Shown here piece by piece: positions 13,735-22,216 of a stretch of DNA of 46,157 nucleotides. The stretch comes from a virus, in the IMG/VR virus record IMGVR_UViG_3300045242_000123, positions 1 through 46,157 of that record; one strand, given 5' to 3'. The notes beneath the pieces are model-generated. The model ran no database searches, had not been told where the DNA came from, and saw nothing but the letters and a program-made list of their open reading frames with translations. Both the position numbers and the translations under genes were made by a program. Within the stretch, counting starts at the first letter, position 1; the number at the start of each line of letters is the position of its first letter.

Positions 13735-14108
13735 ACAGCCGCCTGCGAGAAATGTTCCCTCGCGGCAGCAAATCCTTTTATGAAGCTAACCCTGACAGTC
13801 CACTACCGAACCCCAAGCCTCAATGTGACAAGACGCCAGCATTGGCGGGCGCACGTAATCGAAAAGAAAAAAGCGTGGCTCGCACTCGCGTCCGCTTTAC
13901 AGGCTACCGCGTTAGACCCCTCGACCCTGATAACTTTGCAGGCTCGGTTAAAGACCTGCTTGACGGTCTTAGACACGCACATCTTATCGAAGGGGACGAA
14001 CCGTGGCGCATCGACTTTGAAACGGCGCAGAAGAAGGTCAAAAGCTTCTCGCAAGAAAAGACAGTGATAGAAATAGAAACCCCAGACAACAGAGAGAGTG
14101 ACTTATAG
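13731..14108 (+). CDS. RusA-like Holliday junction resolvase, C-terminal frame
   Basis: From about residue 50 the product has ARTRVRFTGYRVRPLDPDNF, then SVKDLLDGLRHAHLIEGDEP: the D-x-DN...K...D.L motif set of RusA resolvases. The first 50 residues (from TTG 13731 or ATG 13752) do not look like RusA; the matching RusA N-terminus is read in the other frame from ATG 13780. The A-rich run at about 13861-13871 lies where the two frames would meet. Confidence 0.6.
   Translation: MNSRLREMFPRGSKSFYEANPDSPLPNPKPQCDKTPALAGARNRKEKSVARTRVRFTGYRVRPLDPDNFAGSVKDLLDGLRHAHLIEGDEPWRIDFETAQKKVKSFSQEKTVIEIETPDNRESDL
13780..14067 (+). CDS. RusA-like resolvase, N-terminal frame (frame-shifted)
   Basis: Begins MKLTLTVHYRTPSLNVTRRQ, then HWRAHVIEKKKAWLALASAL, which is the expected start of a RusA protein (beta strand, S-x-N, W, basic helix). 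Past about residue 45 it becomes a low-complexity basic tail with no RusA active-site motif. The active-site Asp residues are encoded in the -1 frame. Either a natural frameshift makes the full enzyme, or the gene is broken, or one base is wrong in a homopolymer. Confidence 0.55.
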   Translation: MKLTLTVHYRTPSLNVTRRQHWRAHVIEKKKAWLALASALQATALDPSTLITLQARLKTCLTVLDTHILSKGTNRGASTLKRRRRRSKASRKKRQ

Positions 14109-14131
14109 ACGATTACTTTGTTTTCGACCGG

Positions 14132-14338
14132 ATGCTTGCAATCTGCAAAGACCGCAAGATCAGCCCTTCAATTATAGTCCATGCCAGCAAACACAACCGC
14201 AAAGCATGGGACGGCAGCGATAGTATGCAAAGAGCCAAAGTCTTACAACTCCTGCGGGCCGAAGGCGTGCGGGTATGCGAACTGACCAGGCTAACAGCAA
14301 TGACAACAATGGGAGTACTGAAAGCATTAGCAAAATGA
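14132..14338 (+). CDS. Hypothetical protein, 68 aa
   Basis: Product from ATG MLAICKDRKISPSIIVHASK..., helix-turn-helix-like end (VCELTRLTAMTTMGVLKALA). Just upstream the frame reads IDDYFVFDR from an ATA at 14105 that overlaps the RusA stop, in the same way as the ATGA overlaps elsewhere, so an AUA start is conceivable. Possible DNA-binding protein; not certain. Confidence 0.6.
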   Translation: MLAICKDRKISPSIIVHASKHNRKAWDGSDSMQRAKVLQLLRAEGVRVCELTRLTAMTTMGVLKALAK

Positions 14339-14505
14339 CAAAACAACAATGGGCGCAACCAGCATTCAGGGCGGCTTATGCCCGCAAAGTGTATGCAGCA
14401 AAGAAGAAGGCAGGCGTAGCCCGCAAAGAGCGCCTTGGCGTATGGGCTGAGCGCGGCTTTTGCCCGCCAGTTATGCGGCAGGGGGTTTGTTTGCCTAGCG
14501 TATGA
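14335..14505 (+). CDS. Small basic protein, 56 aa
   Basis: Product MTKQQWAQPAFRAAYARKVY..., very basic helix (AAKKKAGVARKERLG), then a Cys-containing tail. ATGA overlaps on both sides. Possible nucleic-acid binding; function unknown. Confidence 0.6.
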   Translation: MTKQQWAQPAFRAAYARKVYAAKKKAGVARKERLGVWAERGFCPPVMRQGVCLPSV

Positions 14506-15047
14506 AAAATACAGGCGAATGGACAGAGGATACAGTTAAGGAAATGTGCCAGTTCACGGCTAGCGACTTCAAGCTAATAGCCGACGCCCACAACGCCGCA
14601 CTCGCTTACGAGAGACAACTAAGGCCAGCATGGGACAAAATAAATCAGCTCAAGGACGAAATTAAAGAGTTAAAGAGTAATAAAATGACAGAGGGCGATT
14701 GCCGGATTGTGATAGGAGCACTCGATTCACTCGGAGTTGCCCTTGCTGACAAGAAGCATCAGTGGACGGAAGGCGAACGAGCGATATACGAGAAAGCTAT
14801 TGAGATAGCTCTTGGAATCGGGAGTAGAGAGCCGCTCACTCAAGCGTTCACAGTAGAGATAAATGGAGAGGACGTATTGTTTGTGAGACTGGACGACCAC
14901 AACGCCGCACTCGCTGCCAAATCACTAGAGTCCTCAAAGGAACTGCTCATGGAGCGCGACGAGTTAAAGCAACAATTGGCCGTAGCGCAAGCAGCACTAA
15001 AAGAAATAGCTGGCCAGATCAGGGCAGCGTCATCGCCTGGCAAATAG
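14502..15047 (+). CDS. Coiled-coil protein with WTE...HNAAL modules, 181 aa
   Basis: Starts MKNTGEWTEDTVKEMCQFTA with LIADAHNAALAYERQL, close in order to the N-terminus of the protein at 12793. A second copy RLDDHNAALAAKSL lies near residue 130 and is followed by a coiled coil (KELLMERDELKQQLAVAQAA). Function unknown; shares modules with the protein at 12793. Confidence 0.65.
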   Translation: MKNTGEWTEDTVKEMCQFTASDFKLIADAHNAALAYERQLRPAWDKINQLKDEIKELKSNKMTEGDCRIVIGALDSLGVALADKKHQWTEGERAIYEKAIEIALGIGSREPLTQAFTVEINGEDVLFVRLDDHNAALAAKSLESSKELLMERDELKQQLAVAQAALKEIAGQIRAASSPGK

Positions 15048-15093
15048 CAGAGAAGGCATTAGCAGGCGGCTTCCTGTAGGCCCAAATAAAAGT

Positions 15094-15261
15094 ATGAAAA
15101 CAACCGACCAAATCGCTACAGAAGCTACCAAGGAAATCTGCAAACATGACGAGAGGGACGATTACAACTTGCTTGGAGAAGACGGCATCAGGAAAGTCAT
15201 TAAAGCCGCCATTGAAAAAGCTATTGAAGCCAAAGAAAAAGGCTCCCAAGAGGGAGCCTAA
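15094..15261 (+). CDS. Small protein, 55 aa, last early gene
   Basis: Product MKTTDQIATEATKEICKHDE..., then LGEDGIRKVIKAAIEKAIEA; ends KEKGSQEGA. Helical, charged. Its last codons form the stem of the late-strand terminator. Function unknown. Confidence 0.65.
   Translation: MKTTDQIATEATKEICKHDERDDYNLLGEDGIRKVIKAAIEKAIEAKEKGSQEGA
15236..15258 (-). terminator. Terminator of the late (minus) transcript
   Basis: On the minus strand: GGCTCCC, loop TCTT, GGGAGCC, then TTTTT CTTT. It lies 70 nt past the last late stop (15330) and inside the coding end of the early gene 15094-15261. On the plus strand no T-run follows the stem. Confidence 0.85.
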
Positions 15262-15329
15262 GCCTAAGCCGCTGACTAGAGAGCAGCTAATTTATATGTG
15301 GAAGGTGGACGGTGGCAATATGAGTTGGG

Positions 15330-17120
15330 CTAGATGGTCGGCTTTGGTTGATGTGCCTTCCGCAAAGCAATCTCAATAGCTGCACGCTGTTCAGGCTTCA
15401 ATTTAGACTTCATGCCGGGTCTAGGCATTACCGCTGCCTGCTGCTGCTTATTCAAAATTAGCTCTCCCGGCGTAAGGGCTGCTGGCACAGTGTCTGTGCC
15501 CATGCCTTGCAACTGCTGCATAGGCGACACTTGGCTTACATCGCCGCCCATTGCATAGCTTTTGCCCATGCGAGCCATGCCGCCGCCGTGAAAGCCAACT
15601 GGCTGTGGCTTGCTTGGCTGAGACTTGTTTCTGGCTGCATACAAGTCAGCCATTGCCTGCGGGCTGACATTGGTGCGATTCAATAGGTCATCTGGCACAT
15701 AGTCATCCGGCCCTTTGTGGGCGGCGTTCTGCGCCTTTTCAAGCTCTGAGTCGGGGGCGAACACGTCTAGTCCCCACTCCATCCGCATCCTGGCGGCGTC
15801 TTCCGCTTCGGCTGGCGTCATGCCTTCGTTCCATAGCGGCACTTCTGTTTCTTTGCCGTCTATATTGACGCCAACCGTGCCAAATACGCCCTTGCGCTGC
15901 TCGTCTGTTGCGGGAGTTGCCTGAGCCGCTGTCTCTGCCTCTAATTCCTTCTCTGCTTCGTCACGGTCATTCAACTGGTCGCGCAATCTCATTCCTTCAT
16001 CCTGTTGCCCTAGAAACTGCTGCTCAATGTCGTTAATCTTGTATGGCGCATTAGGAATAACGCGAGGGTCATCTGTGCCAGCACCAACGCTACGCTGGCT
16101 TTTGACAATGTCATCATCCTGCGCCACCCCGCCATCGGAGAAGTTCTGCTTCATAGGCAAACCGCCCCCGCCAATGCCTTGCCCGCCTGCCATGCCTTTT
16201 GGCATGCCCATGCTGAAATTAGGGTTAAGATAAGGGGCATTAGCTATTGCATCCCTGAACCGGCCGCTGTGCAAAGCTATGTCAGCCCCTAAGTCAGAAT
16301 GCCCGCCAGCCAAGGTCGGCAGGCTGCTTTCGTTGTTCAGGAAGCCTGAGCCTGGGACGATTGGGCTGCCTCTGCCACCAAAGATGCTGTCACCGTGGAA
16401 GGTCGGCCCCTGAAATCCCTGCCAGTCCATGTTCGGAGCGCCGAAGTTTCCCTCTTGATTGTTAATGTGCTGATCTTGCTGAGTGAATCCCGGCGGCAAC
16501 CCGCCAAATGGATTGTAGCTGCCATTGCCGCCCCTTGGCGCATTGCCACTGACATCCTCTAATGGGCCAACGTCAGCCGTGCCGCCATTGCCTTTATTTA
16601 GGTGAGAGTTATGGTACATGTCGCCTAGCCTCTGCACCCCCCTGACAGCCCAGTAAGCTGCTTGTGCCGCAGGCGGCATAAACCGCATCCATGTCGGCAT
16701 TGGCTGGTCATTGTAAACGGCTGGCAGGTCTGGTGGTTGAACCAGGTCGCCAATCCCCTGCGGCGGCGTGCCGTTGCCGATGCTGCCTTGTGAATAGTTG
16801 GTATTATCCGGTGGAGGAGGGCCAGCGGGCGGATAAGAACCCGGGCCGCCTTGACTAGGGGAAAGGTCGGGAGCCGAACTTGTGGGCGTTGGGCCAGTGT
16901 ACGCGGCAGGAGGCAAGTCGCCGCCACCGCCGCCGTCATTAGCAGAGTCATTATACATCTGATACTGGCCTTCATGGGCTACGCCACCGTCCCAATACGG
17001 CTGCCTTGGCATGTCGTTGGCTGGCATCTTGCCCATTGGCGGCAGACCGGCATTATGGCTGAAGTGAAATCTTGGGCTAGGCTTAAAGCCTCTTTGACCT
17101 TTGGGCATTGGTAATTGCAT
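15330..17120 (-). CDS. Gly/Pro-rich internal virion or ejection protein, 596 aa
   Basis: ATG 17120 is preferred; a frame from 17177 overlaps the gene upstream. Low-complexity Gly/Pro/Asn protein with repeated F/W-x-x-GG-x-A/M units (YWDGGVAHEG, NFSDGGVAQD, GFHGGGMARM, YAMGGDV). The C-terminus has GTDTVPAALTPGELILNK, a motif found near the ends of tape-measure and ejection-type phage proteins. Last gene before the late terminator. Predicted to be carried in the virion and released at infection. Confidence 0.6.
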   Translation of the reverse strand: MQLPMPKGQRGFKPSPRFHFSHNAGLPPMGKMPANDMPRQPYWDGGVAHEGQYQMYNDSANDGGGGGDLPPAAYTGPTPTSSAPDLSPSQGGPGSYPPAGPPPPDNTNYSQGSIGNGTPPQGIGDLVQPPDLPAVYNDQPMPTWMRFMPPAAQAAYWAVRGVQRLGDMYHNSHLNKGNGGTADVGPLEDVSGNAPRGGNGSYNPFGGLPPGFTQQDQHINNQEGNFGAPNMDWQGFQGPTFHGDSIFGGRGSPIVPGSGFLNNESSLPTLAGGHSDLGADIALHSGRFRDAIANAPYLNPNFSMGMPKGMAGGQGIGGGGLPMKQNFSDGGVAQDDDIVKSQRSVGAGTDDPRVIPNAPYKINDIEQQFLGQQDEGMRLRDQLNDRDEAEKELEAETAAQATPATDEQRKGVFGTVGVNIDGKETEVPLWNEGMTPAEAEDAARMRMEWGLDVFAPDSELEKAQNAAHKGPDDYVPDDLLNRTNVSPQAMADLYAARNKSQPSKPQPVGFHGGGMARMGKSYAMGGDVSQVSPMQQLQGMGTDTVPAALTPGELILNKQQQAAVMPRPGMKSKLKPEQRAAIEIALRKAHQPKPTI

Positions 17121-17124
17121 AAAA

Positions 17125-17229
17125 TTATTCGTCGTCCTGATTGCGATTGTCGTTGTAGATACAGCCAAGCAGCACAAGCACGGCCATTATGATGGCTATG
17201 CCTAAGGCTATTCCGGGGAGAAGGCTCAT
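17125..17229 (-). CDS. 34-aa single-pass membrane protein
   Basis: Product begins MSLLPGIALGIAIIMAVLVL and ends LGCIYNDNRNQDDE: one hydrophobic helix and a polar acidic tail. Start overlaps the upstream stop (TAATG); 4 nt separate it from the next start. May assist DNA ejection or lie in the membrane during assembly; not recognised. Confidence 0.6.
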   Translation of the reverse strand: MSLLPGIALGIAIIMAVLVLLGCIYNDNRNQDDE

Positions 17230-18935
17230 TAGTTGAATGCCCCGAATAGCTCCTTCGGTGGCGGGCTATTCTGATTCTTTTCCTTTTGCGCCTTAGCCGC
17301 GTCTTTTACCAGCTTATCGGCATACGTGCCTTTATGGTCAGCGTTGTATTCGGCTTCGTGCTGCTTGTATTGCGGGTCGTTCTGTGCCGCGTGCATGGCT
17401 TGATCATGGGAAGATTCGTATTCCGTTGGCGCATGATAGCCGGTCGGGGCCGAACCAAGCGTCTTGGCGGCAGCTTGAATCCACATCTTAGCCGTAGGGT
17501 GGTCAACGCCTTCTGCCCGCATACTGTCGTAAACGTCATGCACGAAACCAGACGCCCAGATGGGTATATGAGCACCAAGCATTTCAGTGTAAGTTAGTTG
17601 GACGTGTGTTCCAGTGGGCTTATTAGGGAAAACCGAAAGCGACCTGTCCGTATAGGGAATCTTAGGCATGACATTTCCCGTTCCCGCTTGCTGCCCTGTC
17701 AGTAATTCAGAAGCGATTGAAACCGTGGGGCTGGCTGCGCTTATCAGGGTTTGCAGCCCTTTTTCGCCGCCTGCCAGCAATCTGTTTTCTCCCGGTCTAG
17801 CGTTATGCGCTGCCGCAAGCATCTGGAATGGAATCTTCCACATTTCCACAGTTGGGCTAACGGGAATACCATGCCCGAACAGCTTCGGCCTGAGCCAGCT
17901 AGTTCCCTGTATCCCTTCCTGCCCCCAGTTAGGCATATTGCGCTTATCACCACTGAAATAGCTGTAGGCAGTTTCAGCCGCCAGAGTGGCCGTGTAAACC
18001 TTGGCCAAAGTGGCAAGCCTGCGGCCTACGTAGTTCATGGCAAGCAACTGACCGGATGTAGCGTTAGCCCTGTTAGTGTAGGTCTTGAATGCGTTTATGG
18101 GGTCAATGTAAGACGCCTTAAACTTGGCTGGCAAAAGTCGTGGAGCGAACAGCAGCCATGATGCAAGCCGCTTGCCGAAAGTGGACTGTATCTTGGCGCT
18201 GCCCTGCTCGTTATTGATTACGTCTGCCAGCGTCCTGAGATTGGTAGCGTTCTTGTCGGACTCAGGCATGTCCTTCATGGCGTCCTTCATTATATTGAAC
18301 CGTTGACGGCCCAGTTCCTCAAAGGCCAAGTCGCTCCTGCCTTTCTTTGCCGTTTTGCCTAGAATCTCAGACTTAGCCCCCTTGAAGCTGCCAACATCCT
18401 GACCAGTGTTAAGGCCCGAACGAACGATTGTGTCGTAATCAGGGTCAGCCTTCATTTCGGATATGCGCTGCTCATGCGCTATCCGGCCTGCTTCGCCAGT
18501 TAGTTTCAAGTTGTTCCTGAATGATTCAAAGTAAGCTTTCGGGTTAGTGAAAAGTAAATCTCCCTGGTGCGTCTTAGAAAAGACCGTCCAGTGCTGGCCC
18601 GTGGCTATGCGGCGAGGTATGTCGGCAATAGTCTTAGCCGTGCTAACCCACTTCGGTGTATTCATTTGCGCCACCATGCTAGAAGCCGCCTGCTCTACGG
18701 AACGCCTTGCCGCCTGATCTCTCCACATCTTGTTGGTAATCGCCTTGCTTATCTTGGGCCGGTCAATAATGGCTTGCGCCACAGCATCCGGCTTAACCCC
18801 CAAGTCGGCTGATATTTGACGTATAATGTCCGATTGGTCGGTCTTGCCTTCATTAACAAGCCCCCTGACTCGCTCCCAGATGGAAGCAACGTCCTTGTCG
18901 TCCCACGGATATTTCTTTGGCAGTTGACAGGGCAT
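17229..18935 (-). CDS. Virion polyvalent-type protein, 568 aa
   Basis: Starts MPCQLPKKYPWDDKDVASIW. Long helical protein with a membrane-seeking segment KVYTATLAAETAYSYFSGDK and a basic, Ala-rich tail. The overall look is that of the large polyvalent or internal proteins phages inject with their DNA. It follows the 724-aa gene with TAATG overlap; the two may be halves of one ancestral polyprotein. No enzyme motif was found. Confidence 0.55.
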   Translation of the reverse strand: MPCQLPKKYPWDDKDVASIWERVRGLVNEGKTDQSDIIRQISADLGVKPDAVAQAIIDRPKISKAITNKMWRDQAARRSVEQAASSMVAQMNTPKWVSTAKTIADIPRRIATGQHWTVFSKTHQGDLLFTNPKAYFESFRNNLKLTGEAGRIAHEQRISEMKADPDYDTIVRSGLNTGQDVGSFKGAKSEILGKTAKKGRSDLAFEELGRQRFNIMKDAMKDMPESDKNATNLRTLADVINNEQGSAKIQSTFGKRLASWLLFAPRLLPAKFKASYIDPINAFKTYTNRANATSGQLLAMNYVGRRLATLAKVYTATLAAETAYSYFSGDKRNMPNWGQEGIQGTSWLRPKLFGHGIPVSPTVEMWKIPFQMLAAAHNARPGENRLLAGGEKGLQTLISAASPTVSIASELLTGQQAGTGNVMPKIPYTDRSLSVFPNKPTGTHVQLTYTEMLGAHIPIWASGFVHDVYDSMRAEGVDHPTAKMWIQAAAKTLGSAPTGYHAPTEYESSHDQAMHAAQNDPQYKQHEAEYNADHKGTYADKLVKDAAKAQKEKNQNSPPPKELFGAFN

Positions 18936-21109
18936 TAGGTCAAGCAGTCCTTGTAGTAATCTTTCATCTTATTGCCTATCTTGTCCCTGAGTTCGTCTAT
19001 GGACATTGGCTTTTCCTTGGTAGCCTTGATAACCTTGTCGGCAACATCGTTGATGCTCTTAGCCGCTGCGTCCTGTGCGGCCTTAACGCCTTTTGAAGCA
19101 TCGCGCATTGCTGCGTCATGCGGGCCTTGGGCTTCTTTGCCGAACTGGTCTAAATACGCCTGCCTCATGCCTGTGTAGGTCTGCGGCGGCGGCTTATTGA
19201 TGTCCTGAAGCTGCCGACCGCGTTCGCCCCATTGCGTCCCGATCTTCTTGGTTACACCTTGCGCGAACTGTTCGGCTGCGTTTCTGGCGTCAACGTATGT
19301 CGGCGAATCTATTCCCTGTGTGCGCTCTAAATCCAGTGCGTGCTGATTAAGCATGTCGCCATACGCAATCGCGTGTCCAAGCTCGCGGGTTGACGTGGGT
19401 AAATCGCGGGAAATCTTGTATCCGGCAGCAGGGCCGAGGCTGGGGTCTTTCTGGATGTCCCTGTACCCTTGATATTGCAACGCTGCGGGCGAATCTACTT
19501 CGCCCCGCTTAATGGCGTCTTCGCCGAACTGCTCTACAAGTCTTCTATGTGAGGCTCCAACCCTAACTGGTTCGCCAGCCGCTTGAGGAGACTCCACCGG
19601 CCCAGCAGGCTGTCCACTCTCAGTGCTGCCTTTTGGTTGTGCGGTTTCTTCCACCCCATTCCCGCCCAGTCCCTCGGCAGGCTGCTGTCCCCGCACATCC
19701 ACGCCTGCTTGGGGTTGAACTTGGGGATTGGCAGGTTCATCGTTCGGTATTTCAAGGTTCAGTGGTTCCCGCAGCGTGTCAAATGCGCCTTCCGGCACAG
19801 CCTGTGTCGTGTCAAGGTGCTGATTGGCTATATTGTCCAGTTCGTCGTTTATTTGGCCGATGCGCTCGTCAACTGCCGGATGCGTGCTGCCCGTGGCGCG
19901 CTTGGCAAGGTCATTTTGCAGTTGCAGGTCGCTGCGCTCCCGCATAAGCCTCAGTTCGTCAAGGGAAATGGCTTCTCGGACAGACGGAGCAGGCTCAGTT
20001 GCTTCCTCTGGCGCGGGGGCTGGTTCCGGCCCAGTGGCATTGGCCGCTTGGACTTCCTGCTCGGTAGGCTCGCTTTGCTGGTAGCGTTGAGTCTGTGGCT
20101 CTACTTTAGCGCGCTCCTGCGGTGCTGACCCTGCCTGGGCATCAGAACCCCACACGGGTTGATGATTTTCGTCTAGGATATTCGTAACAAGCGAAGGGTC
20201 TGCATATCCTCCGTCAGCAAGCACTACATCCCCAGAGGACACTCCGAACATACCTACGCGGTGCTCCGACCCATCAACTAGCCGGACAAACGTGGGCGCG
20301 TTGGCTGACGAACGCAGCTTGAGTACTGTTTCTACTGGCAACTGCGACGTCGGCAACTTCGCTCCGGGCATGACCGATTCCGGCCCACCGAGTTGCGATG
20401 CCGGTGTGGTGGTAGCCGACTGGGCATCAGAACGCGCTACAGGGCTTTCTGGCGCGTTTGCGGACTGTTCTGGCGGCTGTTCCCATGGCTGCTTAGCCTC
20501 GCCGGTAAAGCCCGCCTTTCCTGGCTGAGAGAATGAAGGCTGTTCTGATGGCTTTACGTCCTCTGGTGACAAAGCCTTGCGGATTTCCTCTATCGGGCTG
20601 CCACGCATGGCCCCTGCGGCCATCAATGCCCCAACGCCTGTATTGTAAAAGTTCTGGCTGCCAATTTCTTCTTCGGGGCTAACGGGCATACCGGCAAACC
20701 GCTTGGCTGTCGGGCCAAGGAGGTCTTGCGGCTGATGATACAAATGAGCTAAATCATCCCAGTTCGTGAACATGCTTTCCATGCCCTGAATGGGATGCTC
20801 AAGCATAGGCTGAACATTGGCACGTAAAGCCTCTGCCAATGGCGTAGGCTCTGTCCCTGCCGTGGCGGCATTAGGCTCAAATGCCACTTGGCCTGTGCGC
20901 GATTGCTCCTCTGGCGACATTGGCGCGTACTGGGCGGCTGATACCGGCCCAGCGTCAGGCGTGATTACCTGCGGCTCTAGCGAGGGAACGTCCTGTTGTG
21001 CCTGAGCGGGTTTGCTGCCATCGGGCAGCACAATCTCATCAAACTGGGGCATAGCCGTGGCTTGCGCCTGCGGCTTGCTTCCATCCGGTAATACTACTTC
21101 GTCGAACAT
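18935..21109 (-). CDS. Pro/Glu-rich polyvalent-type virion protein, 724 aa
   Basis: The N-terminus has two copies of FDE(V/I)VLPDGSKP, then a long Pro/Gln/Glu-rich linker to about residue 520. The C-terminal folded part contains DLPTSTRELGHAIAYGDMLN and KKIGTQWGERGRQLQDI, a pattern seen in large phage polyvalent proteins. The start overlaps the upstream stop (TAATG). Likely an ejected protein; enzyme activity cannot be stated. Confidence 0.55.
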   Translation of the reverse strand: MFDEVVLPDGSKPQAQATAMPQFDEIVLPDGSKPAQAQQDVPSLEPQVITPDAGPVSAAQYAPMSPEEQSRTGQVAFEPNAATAGTEPTPLAEALRANVQPMLEHPIQGMESMFTNWDDLAHLYHQPQDLLGPTAKRFAGMPVSPEEEIGSQNFYNTGVGALMAAGAMRGSPIEEIRKALSPEDVKPSEQPSFSQPGKAGFTGEAKQPWEQPPEQSANAPESPVARSDAQSATTTPASQLGGPESVMPGAKLPTSQLPVETVLKLRSSANAPTFVRLVDGSEHRVGMFGVSSGDVVLADGGYADPSLVTNILDENHQPVWGSDAQAGSAPQERAKVEPQTQRYQQSEPTEQEVQAANATGPEPAPAPEEATEPAPSVREAISLDELRLMRERSDLQLQNDLAKRATGSTHPAVDERIGQINDELDNIANQHLDTTQAVPEGAFDTLREPLNLEIPNDEPANPQVQPQAGVDVRGQQPAEGLGGNGVEETAQPKGSTESGQPAGPVESPQAAGEPVRVGASHRRLVEQFGEDAIKRGEVDSPAALQYQGYRDIQKDPSLGPAAGYKISRDLPTSTRELGHAIAYGDMLNQHALDLERTQGIDSPTYVDARNAAEQFAQGVTKKIGTQWGERGRQLQDINKPPPQTYTGMRQAYLDQFGKEAQGPHDAAMRDASKGVKAAQDAAAKSINDVADKVIKATKEKPMSIDELRDKIGNKMKDYYKDCLT

Positions 21110-22077
21110 TATTGACTAAAACTGGGGTCTGCCTGCCATCCTGTAGCAGTTTTCACGTACCATACACTGCCCGCTCTTGCGTGCGTGCCAACTGGATAGT
21201 TGCCTTCCTGCTGTAGAGCCTGACTTGATTGGTCAACATCACCCTGACGAACACCTTGACCTCCAGAGGGATTTGGTGGCGGAAGTTGTGCTGCCGGTGG
21301 ACTGGCGGGGTTGAGTGCTCCGCGATAGGTCTGCTGCGCCTGTCGGTAGGTGTTAGACGCCTGCCGTGCTTGGTCAAGGTAATCTTGGCTTACGTAGTGA
21401 TAAGAGTTGTCTTTCGGGTCAACGTACAGATATTGACCTTGCGGCACTGTCGTTGCTTGTGTTCCTTTGCTATACACTGCGGGTTGGTCGCTTGGGGCGT
21501 GTATGGCATTAGGGTCATTTAAGATTCTGTCCGGCACATCGTACTGGTCGAAAGCATCGCCAGCTGCCGTCTGTGCGTCTTTCAGCGTGTTGATGTTCTG
21601 GCGAGGAGTCATTTGGGAATTGCCGCCCCCGAACGGGTTATTATTGCGCTGAGTGGTTAATGCCTTCTCTGCGTCAATGCGAGCTTGCGTAAGCTGGTCA
21701 TCCAAAGGATTAGTGGTAGCCTTCTGCTGCATCAGGTAAGCCTTGAGGGCATCTGTGCCGCCGTAGTCTGGTACTCTGTTCGGGTCTTGATAGCCGCCCA
21801 TAGGGTCACTGGGATTCTGCATACCATACATGGCAGCATTGGCAGAGTCATTGGCTGCCCCGGCATTCTGGTAATTGGCATAGCCGCTGGCTGCGCTGCC
21901 TATGCCTTTTATCATGTCCTGATATTGCTGTTGCTGTATCTCCTGGTCGTGATATTGCTTTTGCAGGAGAGCAGCCACAATAGGGGCTATGCTGACTGTC
22001 TCAGGCTTGTATTGCGATTGTATCTGGGCGGCTGTGTTTGTTTGCCCTTGGCTTGGATTTGACCAGTTAAATGACAT
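21109..22077 (-). CDS. Gln/Asn-rich candidate ejection protein, 322 aa
   Basis: Starts MSFNWSNPSQGQTNTAAQIQ; low complexity, Gln-rich, with helical stretches and a small beta C-terminus (GSVWYVKTATGWQADPSF). Comparable in style to the neighbouring ejection-type proteins. Function inferred from composition and position only. Confidence 0.6.
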   Translation of the reverse strand: MSFNWSNPSQGQTNTAAQIQSQYKPETVSIAPIVAALLQKQYHDQEIQQQQYQDMIKGIGSAASGYANYQNAGAANDSANAAMYGMQNPSDPMGGYQDPNRVPDYGGTDALKAYLMQQKATTNPLDDQLTQARIDAEKALTTQRNNNPFGGGNSQMTPRQNINTLKDAQTAAGDAFDQYDVPDRILNDPNAIHAPSDQPAVYSKGTQATTVPQGQYLYVDPKDNSYHYVSQDYLDQARQASNTYRQAQQTYRGALNPASPPAAQLPPPNPSGGQGVRQGDVDQSSQALQQEGNYPVGTHARAGSVWYVKTATGWQADPSFSQ

Positions 22078-22192
22078 AAGTTATCCTGTCGCTTTCCTTT
22101 AGATGCTTCCGCATCTGCTTGTAAGCCTGCTTGCGATTCCTGATTGGTTGAGCGAGTCGTATTTGAAGTAGTTTCCGTGGGTCGGTTTCCAT
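22067..22192 (-). CDS. Small basic protein, 41 aa
   Basis: Product METDPRKLLQIRLAQPIRNR..., strongly basic helix. Stop overlaps the next start by 11 nt. TAGG lies about 10 nt before the ATG. Function unknown. Confidence 0.5.
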   Translation of the reverse strand: METDPRKLLQIRLAQPIRNRKQAYKQMRKHLKESDRITYVI

Positions 22193-22216
22193 TATTTTTA
22201 CCTAGCTAAATTATTT

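Noticed and set aside
15146-15379. Plus-strand frame of 77 codons overlapping 15094-15261 and the end of the 596-aa late gene
   Set aside because: Starts inside another gene in a different frame, has a Lys/Pro-rich low-complexity middle and runs into the late gene. A short real peptide in 15262-15379 cannot be excluded.
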